Source: Eucalyptus grandis (lineage: Eukaryota; Streptophyta; Magnoliopsida; Myrtales; Myrtaceae). Taken from it: DNA of 64,000 nucleotides. Below are positions 34,855 through 45,807 of this stretch, in pieces. The notes below the pieces were generated by a model. The model was given only the letters and a program-made list of their open reading frames with translations, did no database searches and had not been told where the DNA came from. Each line of letters starts with the position of its first letter. The stretch's first letter is position 1. A program made the translations under genes and the position numbers. The DNA lies in assembly GCF_016545825.1 (NCBI RefSeq), contig NC_052621.1:21912940-21976939 (forward strand), written 5' to 3'.

Positions 34855-37246
34855 GATTACCCATTTTAAAGACAGTTTGATGAACCAGAGCGGAAAAGGA
34901 GTACAGTAACCTCCCTTACTAATGAGCGGCAGTCCAATAGATGCAGGTACCTCGTTGAGTTTTATTGTACTGGTCTAGCTAGAGCCTCGTTTTAAGGACA
35001 CAGACTAATGAACAAAATCATCAATAAATCTGATTTATTTGGTTGTACGTACGCATACCTGTGTCGTCTTTGTACATTTGATGCAATGCTCTTGTACAAA
35101 AAAAGTACGAACCTTATTCTGAAATATGTGGCGACTGTTTAGGGTTTGCATATTTATTCCCTTGTCAATCTTTATTCTCCATAGGTTTTGCATGCGAATT
35201 ATTTGCTAGGGTAGCCTCATATAACGACTTAAAACCAATAAACTCAAACACTTTAACATGCAGTTGGAAAGAGAGAGCTTGCTTTTGTGCTCCGCTAAAT
35301 CATGTGCAGTCTTTTCTGACGAAGGTTTGCTCCTAATTGAGCTCTTCAATTGTGCAGGAGCAGCAACAACCTTTTCCTTTCCCTGCTTAATAGATGAAGG
35401 AAGTTTTGCAAAGGACATGAGGTGGCTAAAGAAGACGAAATATTCATACATTCTTCTGACAAGTCAGGGGAACCTGTATCTTGGGAGCATTGATGAACCT
35501 TTAAAGCCATTGACAAATAATGTTGATGCATGTACGGTTTATGAATGAAGAAATTTCTTGCATTAGGCTTCACTCATTATGAGTGGTGTGTTTGGATTCA
35601 ACGCAAAAACACAAAGAAATAAAGAGTAAAGGTAAGAAAGAGAAATTGAGACACAAAATTTTATCCTGATTCACCTTAAACTGGGGTTATGTGTAGAAGA
35701 GAATTTTACTGTAATTAACACATCCCACCTCTTTATTACATCCCTTAATTATAAGAGAGAGATTATATATAGACAACAGTAGCTATTTATTGACGTAAGC
35801 CAAAACTATCAATAAAATATAACTCAAACTATAAAAGTCCTCTAATAGCACGGGGCACTACCCCACGACCCTCGTTGGAGGCAGCCCTAGACCTGTCCTC
35901 TCACCGAGGAGCGGGACCCGACGTCTTCCTATTAATGGAGAGTATGAATCACACCCCAACATGGTGGTTTAAAATAAGTTTGTTGTACAAAAACTTCATT
36001 GCTTGTTGCCCTTTCTTTAATGCGGTATCAATTCATGCTCAAGGAAAGCTGGTGCATATTTATTTGGATTACTGAACTATGCGTATTATGAAACCTGGTG
36101 CCTCCATAGAGCATTGATGAAAGCTTGAAAGTTCCAATAAATAGCTTGGGCAGATGGAATTGACGTGAATCTTGAACTTAATCTTTCTCTAATAATTAGC
36201 AGTGTAATTCTTTATTCTTCTTTTTGTCCTTGAGACTCTGATTGCTTGCAACTTAGCCTCTTGAGAATTATTGGACCATTTCAATTTTGTTTTTCTTTGA
36301 CTCGGGGCTATTTAATGCCGTGATGTTTTATCACTTGTGACTGGTGCAAACCCCTTGTTATGGTCTAATTGTCTCATGTTTATACTTCTATTGTCGTTAA
36401 AATCATGGAAATAGCCTAATTTGCAAATTAACACGAGTCACGCGCATATGCGTATATTTGAACTTTTTGCTTTGGTTCTAATAGCCAATGCATGCTGTGG
36501 AAGGTAAATGTCCACTCGAAGAACTGCCTCTTTCATGGGATGGTCTGTAAGTTGATCGAGTGGCTGATTAGTTATAACTCAAGCAATGTGTTGTGTAGTC
36601 TTATGGTCAGCAGCAGTAGCTGTCTGCCAAAGCACTTCTTCCTGAGTACATCATGTCGTGCGGTGTAGTCTTGTCTCCTGTTTGATGCAAAATTAGGTTA
36701 GAACTAACAAAATGGATATGAAGGAGAAAATAAACTGCAGGAATTTTTGAACTTTTGAGTACTGAGGAACATGGACCTTTCTTTGAAACTGTTGAAATAT
36801 CATGAAACCAAACATATTATGGAGAGTTTAGAGTAAGAAGTTCATGAGTAGTCTATGGTTCAGAAAGAAGAAGTGCATAACGTGCTGGTTAAATGGAAGT
36901 AAGCATGCCAAGCTACAAAAATGGTGCTTGAGAAAGGGGATATTCGAAGTAATGCAACCAGAAAATTGCATGAGACATTAATATACCAGTTCCTTAAAGA
37001 AGTCGGTCGAAGTTGAGTCATGTCTTCTCAAGGAGAGTAGTCAAAGGTGCAGTAATCACGAGTTTTAGATGAAAATTGGGGCATTCAGATGGATCCCCAC
37101 ATGTCTAGTCTCTGAACTGAAAGATCATCCGACCCTTGCCTCTCACATAGTACTCATGGTTAAAAATAGCCCCAAAAATCTTTGGCTATCATATTGTCAA
37201 TACGAAGCTGCGCAAGTTATGAGCTAGCAAAGACAGCAGTTAATAA
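34855..37246 (+). pseudogene. NUP214 internal pseudogene: collinear copy with two large deletions
   Basis: Three blocks in the same order and strand as the intact gene. 34,855-36,213 matches 51,725-52,840 (intron 2, exon 3, start of intron 3). 36,214-about 36,510 matches 57,360-57,660 (intron 6). About 36,540-37,246 matches 62,485-63,200 (intron 14 and the start of exon 15). Exons 4-14 are lost. Exon 3 remains (about 35,360-35,530) with FILLTS-like [19 protein letters not shown] readable, but its start reads into a stop (PFPFPA-stop). Introns are kept, so this was a DNA-level copy. The remainder continues at 38,591-38,612 beyond an inserted element. Nothing functional can be made. Confidence 0.88.
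35567..35990. mobile_element. Inserted repeat in the NUP214 pseudogene, possible solo LTR
   Basis: The matching place in the intact gene (about 52,505-52,540) lacks this stretch. It begins near 'gtgtttggattcaacgcaaa' and ends near 'gtttgttgtacaaaaacttc'. It looks like a retrotransposon LTR, but I could not read a target duplication, so the class is uncertain. Confidence 0.5.
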
Positions 37247-38587
37247 GGGTGTGTTTGGTAACGTTTCTGTTTAAAAATTGTTCCAGGAAACAGAAATAGA
37301 AAAAAATGTTTCTGTTCTAGGGAATAATTTTTGAACAAAAAAACGCATTTGGTAACTATATAAATTTTTTGTTTCTGAAATAGAAAAAGAACATAAACAC
37401 GTTTGATAACTGCACAAAATTTATGTTCCTAGAATTAGGTGTTTTTTCAACTGGGACTCTTCCATGCAATCTAAAATTTTGGGATATTCTAAACTTCCGC
37501 TTAAGGAACGACATACTTGTTAGTCATCAAACAATACTCTCTCTGTTTAATGTGTCATTCATACAATTATGCTACCTTATCGATTGATCAACAAGATTGA
37601 CACTAATACAGGAATTAATAGTATTAGGATGCGTCCACCTATGCATCAAGCTCTCCTAGTTGCAACACAATCCAAAGATCTTCAAGAAGTTCAATAATCA
37701 ATATCATTAGGCACTTGCTACTCTGCTCGCTCGAGTGTGAGCAACTCGTTGCTCTGCTCGCTCAAGCGTGAGCAACAAGCGAAAAGCAAGCGAGCGGACA
37801 CTCGCTGCTCTGCTCGCTCAAGCGTGAGCAGCAGCGAGCGAGCAGAGAAGCAAGTCTGCTCCCTACTCTGCTCGCTCGAGCGTGAGCAGTAGTGAGCGAG
37901 CATAGCAGCAAGTGAGCAGACGCTCGCTGCTCTGCTCGCTCGAGCGTGAGCAGTAGTGAGCGAGCAGGGCAGGGCTCGCTACAAGCAAACGCTCGAGCGA
38001 GCAGACGAGCTGCTGCCGCAGATCTAGTGAACAACGATACCCTAGATCTGGGCAAGCGCTGGCTCGAGCAAGCCCTCACACTCAAGCTCCGAGTAGCCAT
38101 CACCTAGATCTGCGAAGGGTGGCTCTCGCCGAAGCCCTCGTCAATCGGTGAAGGAGGAGCAGTGAGTAGGTTCACCTAGTGAAGGAGCAGCGGCTGTCGA
38201 CGCCGGAGAGGACAACGATGGAGAAGTCGGATGGTCTCAAGACAGAGGCGGATGTCGACATCGGAGAGTGGGAGGCGCCAAAGAAGACGACGGTGGAGAA
38301 GATGCAGGAGGAGAGGCGGTGTTCAAACGGCTAAGCAAGAAACAGAAAAGAGACATGAGAGCTTATGTTTTTGTTCCTTTTTTGTTCTTAAAATGTGTTC
38401 CAGAAACAATAAACAAAATTTTTTATTTCTTGTTTCTGTTCCAGATGTGTTTTTAGGAATAAAAAAATAATTTTGGAATAAAACGCAAACAAATCCATTT
38501 TTGTTCTTTTTTTTGTTTCCAATAACAAAAAAAAAAAAAAAACAAAATTATTTAAAAACAGAAAAAAGAAATCAAAACAAACAGACC
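37247..38587. mobile_element. Harbinger-like element in the NUP214 pseudogene, perfect TAA duplication
   Basis: TAA at 37244-37246 and 38588-38590. Left end GGGTGTGTTTGGTAACG; right end, reverse-complemented, GGTCTGTTTGTTTTG. The empty site is exon 15 of the intact gene ('acagttaaaaggatcctctc' at 63,188). AT-rich arms with TTGTTCC/GGAACA words surround a GC-richer core with satellite-like repeats (37,715-37,990) and a GGAG/GGCGGATG-rich block. No transposase. Confidence 0.85.
37715..37990. repeat. Palindromic tandem repeat inside the element
   Basis: Five occurrences of CTCTGCTCGCTC(G/A)AGCGTGAGCA at about 37,723, 37,751, 37,808, 37,867 and 37,931, with spacing near 57-64 bp after the first pair. 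Each contains the self-complementary GCTCGAGC/GCTCAAGC centre and matching GCGAGCGAGCAG, so the strand can fold. Confidence 0.75.
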
Positions 38588-38590
38588 TAA

Positions 38591-40800
38591 GATTCTCTCA
38601 CAAGAATCCCGACTGTTGCTTTTATTTGTTTATTTTTTTGGTCGGAGACTGTTGCTTTTATGAGCCGCCGCCATTTCCCCTCATTATTCTCTCTGTCTGA
38701 TTCTTAGGCATTGAGATTTTTTCTTTTATTTTCCAATATCATTGCCTAGTCGGTGCATACGTGGCGCTACTGTGTTGGTCCACACATAACTTGAAAAAGA
38801 AATAGTATAGGGATCATACTCGCCGACATACAGGGATGAGTGGAAGAGGATGTGATACTTGACTCCACTGATAATCCTAAATGAAAGAAATTAAATAATT
38901 TAAAAAGAACTTGGATTGACGGCACCATAATCCTAATAAGAAATTAATGTTCACTCTACCCAAAAAACAGCCGCTACCAAATTTTTTGGACTCTCTTGCA
39001 CCGTTTATGCTAGTCTACCTTTGTTTAGTAATTTAGTATACATGATGCACATAATTTCTGAACAATACGTTGGTCGTTTTGAAAGTCATATATTGATAGT
39101 TTATGAAGTGCTTACTTTGGGTCTCATTGATTTCGTGGTGCAATTTAAATGTGATATTAATATCAATGCGTGGCTAGATAGAAACATACCCACATGTGTA
39201 AATATGAAATTCATAATGATATTTGTCAATAAAATAATGACATAAAGATAAGTCACGAAAAACCTTTTAAATAAATGGATGAAATACATAAAAATTCTAC
39301 TAGAATATTCCCTCACTTTCATGCAGAAGATTGTGCAATTACTCTTAATTTCCTTTATCATTTAGTAGATAATGTGTCATAACGTAAGTAGAGATCTCTC
39401 GCGTCACCGTTCTAAAGTGAGTAGAAAATTAGCCAACAATAATCACCACATGGATTTGTAGAAGATTCTTAGTCAAAGTTAATATTTTATAAAGAAAAGT
39501 AGGATAGCATAACGCTTTACACGTACTAAAAATCTAGAGCGATTTAACGCAAGATAACTACAAAACTTTAATCTAGCTGAAGATATCACATATCATACAA
39601 ATGAAACATCTTAACCGATTTGACACGGGCGACGCGAACTATTGTGTAAAAATTATTATTTCGCAACAAATTTTGACATTATCAATAATCATTTTTCCTC
39701 TATACATTTATCTTTCTTTTTATATAATGCATCGGCCGCATTGAATTCATAGTCGGGAATTTTCTTCTGTCGTCATTCGGAAGGCAATCGCCCAAAGAAA
39801 AGGACAAACGAGATTTTCTAGAACCTATAATTGTTAATGGCTTTTTGGGGACCAATATTATCGCTTCGTTCGGGAAAAAATAATATAAAATTTGAGAGTG
39901 ACTTAAACCCGTTGATGGCACTGAACTGCCTTTTGGAGGCCCTACATAATACATTGCCGTTATCGTGCGTAGAGGATCAGCCGACAACTCGCCAGAAAAA
40001 GCCGAAACTGGGAACCGACCCTTGGAATCGGCATTGCAAGATAGACTCGAAGGCGCTGGTCGTGACGCCTCGAGGACGGCACCTTCTATTCAATTTAATG
40101 GGTGAGATTTAGTGGTTTTTACGTAAATAGACGATTTAAAGTAAAAAGAATTTCTTTGATAATCAAGAGATATGATCGTGGATGCCCAATTACCTAGAAG
40201 CTCTTGAAACACCTTGTAAATTCTTCAAACCGATTGAGTATAATTTTTTTTAACTATATATAAGGCAAATTTCATGCAATTTATGGAATTTAAACAGGTG
40301 ACTTTCCAGCTCTTGAGTTGCAAATCTCTGCACTCCGACCAACCATGGAATTAGCATGAAATTAAAGTTTATTATCGCAATTGTTGAAATTATTAAAATC
40401 TTATCCTGGCACCATAAATGGATTTCCACTCCAAAATTCTACCTAGGGTTGTACCGGGGGCTATAGCAGTAGTACGGGACGGCACAGTGTGCAGATAGGT
40501 GGGCATGAAAGCAACGTAACCTCTTCAAAGTCTTTGTCAGAAGAAAAAAAAAATCACGCAAATACAATAAAATTGTGCTTGGTCGTCCAAACAGTTTTAC
40601 TAAATAGGATAACATTGGATAGGATAGATCCTCATTATTATGAGCAATCAAACATGTTCTTCCAGTATTACTGCATGAGGTAAGGAATATTCTAACAAAG
40701 AAGGAACATTCAACGAGGACGTTGGACTCACCTAACGACAAGAAACGAGAAAAACCAAAAAAACTATAAATAAAAAAAGAGGCCGTTAGGTATTCAATTC
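38591..40800. other. Short NUP214 exon 15 tail, then intergenic
   Basis: The first about 22 bases ('gattctctcacaagaatccc') continue the exon 15 match from the other side of the transposon, then homology ends. From there to 40,800 the sequence is A/T-rich. One open frame at 39,831-40,112 (+) has no recognisable domain and I do not call it a gene. Confidence 0.5.
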
Positions 40801-40821
40801 CATGCGCTTCCGAGTACCTTC

Positions 40822-41317
40822 CTACTCGAGCGCTTGCACTTTCTTACTAGAAATCAGGAAGCACAATTTTCCTGTTTGAACGGCGCGAAACGCCTGGATC
40901 GTGAGGGAGTCATATGGCTTCAATTGATTTTCTTCAACAAATTTATTCCAATCGTCCATAAGCACGTGTCCCTTGCTGCCGCTCCACTTTTTGAACTTCA
41001 TCGGATACGCCTTCCCGGCTGTATTGAACGTCTGTACCGGAACCCCCATCTCAAGATCCACGTTGTCCTTGAGCAACGGCTGTATAAAATTCTTGAAGTC
41101 CAGCTTGGGAATAAGGAGCCGCGATTGTTGCTTATTGACATCGCTTTCCGAGATTGTCTTCGTGAACGGCTCCTGGCATTCGCCAATAGAGTCGATCAGG
41201 GCGTTCACCGGCTCGAGAGCAGGCGCACTCGAACCACTCTTGAAGGAGAAAAGAACAAGCCCTGCTGCAAGAACTTCTTTGCCTTCCTGAGGGGATGAAT
41301 CACTCTGGGTACTCTCC

Positions 41318-41319
<2 letters not shown>
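40822..41319 (-). CDS. B3-domain protein, divergent intact member outside the array
   Basis: A 165-residue single-exon protein, the B3 fold occupying most of it: ALIDSIGECQEPFTKTISES, DVNKQQSRLLIPKLDFKNF, MKFKKWSGSKGHVLMDDWNK, ENQLKPYDSLTIQAF and KLCFLISSKK. It is shorter than the array copies: the Ser-rich linker is absent and the basic C-terminal tail is replaced by a few residues. ATG at 41319 sits three bases from a long CT tract, which is GA on this strand, as a GAGA-type 5' UTR. None of the array's flanking sequence is shared, so this is an older copy. Confidence 0.85.

Positions 41320-41321
<2 letters not shown>

Positions 41322-41356
<35 letters not shown>
41322..41356. repeat. (CT)n microsatellite in the B3 gene 5' UTR
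   Basis: An almost perfect CT tract directly upstream of the minus-strand ATG. GA-rich 5' UTRs can bind GAGA-binding BPC factors in plants; that role is inferred only. Confidence 0.8.
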
Positions 41357-41361
<5 letters not shown>

Positions 41362-41399
41362 CCTTCTCTTCCTTCTCATGAATCACATGCTTGGCGATG

Positions 41400-43560
41400 T
41401 TTTATATGTAAGTTTTCTCCTTCGACCCAAAGCCCAAAAAAACGTCCTTCCATGCTTGCTGAGGTTTTTCCTTGTCCTCTAAAGTCAAAAAGCTTTTCCT
41501 CCAAGCTCTGTTAACGTTGGGTCCCAGAGAAACTCCGGAACAGGAATTTTCAGTGCTATATTTCTTTTTAATAAGATGTGAACAAGGGAAATGCTTGTTG
41601 AGTTTCTTATTCCTGGATGCACGAAACGTTAGTACATGTGTTCAATTCCACTTTGCCTTGTATCCCAAAATATTTGCAATCCGTGAGCTGGAGATGAATG
41701 AACTTTGGCATTGAAGGTGGAGCTTTTCGCATTAATTATTTGGAGTGCGTTTTTTCGCAGAAAAATAAATTATTAATGATTATTTGTATTATTAATAAAA
41801 ATGAATAAACGAAAAATATCTTTTTTATGCATGAAAATATTTAGACAAAATTATTGTCGATAATGGAAACATTTTGTATTGATTAATTATTTCAAGAAAT
41901 ATAAATGATTAATTTTAGAAAAATATTTTTCAAGCTAACTACTTTTCATGTAATAAATTGAACTAATTTGAAATTATTTCAGCATTTGGTGGCGTGTGAA
42001 GCTGTCCTACGTGATCCAACCATGAATTAGAGGGCCCCGCCCCAGCCCCCATGGTTGGAGGAACCGCGGCTGATCATCATCGCTCTCCATCCTTTCGCTT
42101 TCGCTCATCGAAGGTGATGGACCGTACGGCAACCGATTAGGACGTTTGATATTGCAGAATTAAATTAAGAAATCGATGAGCCAAAGCTGTGTCTGTGACC
42201 AAGTAATGGGTTATTGTTGGCATCACAGATTTTTGGGGAATGTTTGAACGGACAGCAAAGGTGAAAATTTGCTATTATCTTTTATTTTTTGAGGAAAAAT
42301 ATCACAAAAACCCATAAATTATGCTCACTGTGATAATAATACATGAATTTTTTTATAACACTAAAACCCCAAATTATACCTGTGTGACAAAAACATCCTC
42401 TATTTACCCAAAAAAAAAACCCTATTTTGCCCATATAACGGCGGCTGGTGTAGTAAATAAAATCATATAAAAAAAAGGGTACAAAATAATTATATCGGAT
42501 GCCTCATATGAAGGTTAAGTGGTTGATTTTGTCCTTAGGGCTAGAAAACTTTTGTTTTCGAGTGCGAATTTATCAAATTTGGTCTGCCATTAACGTGTAT
42601 GGATGGATTTGATTAAGAGATTGTGAAACAAATATCTCAAACCTTCTATTTCTGTGTCTTGGAAACCCGACACGTGTTTATCGTATTCATTGACGACTTT
42701 GTCGTTCTCGTGCTTTCCAGCTCTTCATCGGTTGCGGATCTCATAGCGATTCGTCCGTCGTCGAATAATGATGTTGCTACTTTCTGGGACGGGTTGATTT
42801 GTCGTCATGTGCATTGGACCATCGCCGCTATTAACCCCAATCCTAATCGCCTTACAATTTTCTTCTCGACTTTGACAAGCGATCTGCTAATGTGACTGCT
42901 GAAAATCGAATGCCCATTTAATTTTCTTAAAGTCTAGATGACAATGGAGTTTCTCCCCCCATTGTTCATGGAAGCGAGCATGGTGTGGTTTGATACACAT
43001 TGCATATAATCATAATTCTATATGAAACATTGTTGCTGTGGACTTAACTAAAGTCATGTTAGATTCACGTCAGCTCTATATCACCTACCGATGTCCACAT
43101 AAGCTGCCACATCAGAATTTTGAATGGAATAGTGACATAGGATATTTTTGTCACATCAGAGTAAATGTAGGAGATATTGTAGCACAAATTTTTTTAAGAT
43201 ATTAGCATCACGGAGGACACAATTTTGATGAATATAATGTAAGGTTTTCGACGGTATTAACATTTACTTTTTAACAAGATTCATGTAATTCTTAAAAGCA
43301 GTGAAACGTTTTCGATCCATTCATTATATAAATATAATCGAACATTGTTAAGAGGACTATGCTGTTATTTCCTTTTATAATGATACAATTGATGCACATA
43401 TTTTCTCCAAGTCCATGGAAATCGGTTTGACTAGTGGAGGAATTTATAAGATGCACGTATCCTTATTTACGTAGCAGTAGAGAAAAAAAATTGAACAATG
43501 GCACGGTTGATTCCTGTACTTTTTCTATCTGTTCGATTTTTTTTTTTTTTTGGCCGATGT
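41400..43560. other. Intergenic, one MITE relic
   Basis: No gene recognised. A relic at about 42,290-42,480 resembles the repeat at 6,670-6,935. A CC/GG-rich patch at 42,025-42,115 is unassigned. The 90-codon frame at 42,623-42,895 (+) has no recognisable domain. Confidence 0.4.
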
Positions 43561-43579
43561 GCTCTCCAAACATCATCTT

Positions 43580-43583
<4 letters not shown>

Positions 43584-43634
<51 letters not shown>
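43584..43634. repeat. (AT)n microsatellite
   Basis: An uninterrupted AT run of about 25 units. Confidence 0.95.
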
Positions 43635-43637
<3 letters not shown>

Positions 43638-43680
43638 TCATCACGTTTTTAAAAAAAAAAAGTAAATGAAAATATAAATA

Positions 43681-45115
43681 TGGTCAATTTAGGGGGCAAC
43701 AGACCCAGACCAAATCCTCCCAATCCACCTCCACCTCAGGCCGCACCGCCAGAAGATACCAGCGTAGCAAATCCACCACCTGTTGAACCAACCCCTGCAA
43801 ATCCACCTGCGGTGCCGGTGGAAGAAAAACCACCATTTGAAGTAGCACTGGGAAAACTCCCACCACAGCTGCTAGAAGATGTGAAGCCAGCACCTCCACC
43901 TGAGCCAATCTGTCTTGACTGTCCAAAAGTGCCAAGAAGCTATCCAAGAGTGGGTTGACCAGGTCCAATCTGGGATGGCTGACCAAATCCACTCTGTGTG
44001 CGAACTCGAGCATTTGTTGGAGCACCATAGCCTCCAGAGAATGCACTCCCATTTGGTGGTCCTGATGGCTGTGAAGATTATGGAGAGTGGAACGTGAAAG
44101 AAGCAGCGCGAAACAGCTCTTCACTGGCTGCTGTCATAGCAAATGGAGACCTTGTTGGTGTTGTTGCTGCACCACCAAAAGAAGCGCCAAACGGGCTTCC
44201 CCTGGGTGTGGTCAAATTGGGAGGTAGATCCAAGGCCAAAAGCATTGAAACTTCCCGGACCAAGATCGGGTTTTTCATTAATCCTAGGAGCCTCCTCCTC
44301 ATCCTCTTGTGTAGCTGCAACATCCAGACTTTCGGTCTTTTGAATTGTGTTAATCAAAGAAGTTATAAAAGCAGTTGGAAATGAAAAGCTTCAGGCAGAT
44401 GGCTGCTCTGGAGGAGCATTCGGTGTTTCAGTTCACTGAGGACTACCTATCTGTTTATTTATGCCCTGAACTCCAGTAATGGTCCAGAAGAAAGTTCATT
44501 GGGGGTAGATGATACTGACGCTTCTATTTTCACGGCAGACGAACATGTAAAACTCTCAGCCAAAAGAGGTGAGGGTTCTGGAGGATCTCCAAAACTGACA
44601 CTGGGCAAATCCTGTTGTATCTCTGGCTTTTGATTTTCCAACCATAATTTCAGGGTAGGGAGGAAGCGAGCGAAAGCACTAAATTTTTAGGAGCCTGGAC
44701 GGAAGAAGATGAAATGGTGTAGGGGGAGGAAGAAAGGGGAAGAGGAGAAGTGACTGAGCATGATGATGTTGATAATGAGAAGTCTAATGGAAGTGCCTTA
44801 TCATAATCTGTGGTTGCCCTGCTACTGCTAGTCATCCAAGATCCACCTATGACACCTCAGATAATGAAAATCCCCTTTGATTGAAGGAACATTAGGCAAC
44901 GTAGAAGGCTGAAGGGAAGACGAATTGGCCAGTGACTGCGACGGAGACGACATTGATTTAAACAGTGTTGAAAATGATTGTGATCCACCAGGAAAGCTTT
45001 TGCCGGTTGCGGGATGGACATCTGGAACTATTTCAGGATGAGAATTGGCCAGAGAAGCACTAGGCGTCACAGCCAGCAACAGGCCTCATTTCTTCAAGAT
45101 CCAAAGAGTGAGCTT
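43681..45115 (-). pseudogene. NUP214 3'-end pseudogene (FG-repeat region)
   Basis: On the minus strand, short readable pieces follow one another: LANSHPEIVPDVHPATG and SFPGGSQSFSTLFKSMS; SVSFGDPPEPSPLL; SPFGASFGGAATTPTRSPFA with ELFRAASFTF; then NGSAFSGGYGAPTNARVRTQ, SGFGQPSQIGPGQPTLG, TFGQSRQIG and SNGGFSSTGTAGGFAGVGST. These are the FG/GGF/SF repeats of plant NUP214. Several frameshifts and at least three stops (near 44,097, 43,955 and 43,745) break it. It ends before the usual C-terminus at a clean break at 43,681. The matching part of the intact gene lies beyond the window, so parentage is inferred from the family. Confidence 0.8.
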
Positions 45116-45805
45116 TCAGTTATTTAGACAGTCAACTTCGTGCTGTCTGAAATCATCAAGTTATAGTGAGATAGAGTGAGTCTTGACATTATCAGAGTTT
45201 CTTCATGACGGTGGCTCTGTTCTTGCTTCGAGAGGAAAACAGAGCTGAAGCAGAACAAGAAGAAGGGTACGATGGCGATGAGCTTCTGCGGACAGCCATG
45301 GCATCCGCAGAGAGAGAGAGGACACTGTTTGGCCCCAATCTTCAAAGAAAGTTCGATCTTCAAATGTCATTGACGCAGAACAAAGGGCGAAGAAGAAGAA
45401 GAAGAAGGGACATCAAAATTGAAAATGAACGACATATATAATAGAGATACTAGAGAGATCAAGTTTAAATTGACTTAACTTCATTCATGATTGTTCAATC
45501 AAGACGAATCATCATTTATGTTCAAAATAACCTCTTTTTTTCCTGCGAGGCTAACCCTAATAAGACGAGTCAATAGAGCAATTTAATCATTATCATACTT
45601 TAAGCTGTCGCAATTTTCAAAACGGTAGTTTTCCTCCGTAGTTAAGAGTCGTCGTTGGGTTCCCGGCCCGTGCAACCCTTTTCTCGACACATCGCACGTC
45701 TATCAAGATCACATGGGCGCTTAGCGAAGTTTCGGTCCTCTACAAACCGAGAGAAAACAACAAGGCCGCAGATTGAGTCGCCAAATCCCACCGAGCCAAC
45801 CCTCT
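45116..45805. other. B3 promoter scrap and unassigned sequence
   Basis: 45,130-45,210 matches the promoter side of the B3 units ('attatcagagtttcttca' also at 15,149 and 19,268 in changed form). A plus-strand frame at 45,205-45,441 (LLREENRAEAEQEEGYDGDE..., basic end) is gene-like in composition but I recognise no family, so I leave it uncalled. Confidence 0.4.
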
Positions 45806-45807
45806 TC

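Noticed and set aside
37715..37990. CRISPR-like regular repeats
   Set aside because: Spacers are not unique and the units are palindromic satellite-like copies in a plant transposon.
39831..40112. 93-codon plus-strand frame with gene-like composition
   Set aside because: No domain, no homologue in the window, no splice context; could not be supported.
43680..43958. Pro-rich plus-strand frame (92 codons) resembling an extensin
   Set aside because: It is the antisense of the Gly/Phe-rich NUP214 C-terminal region; the minus-strand reading has the family motifs.
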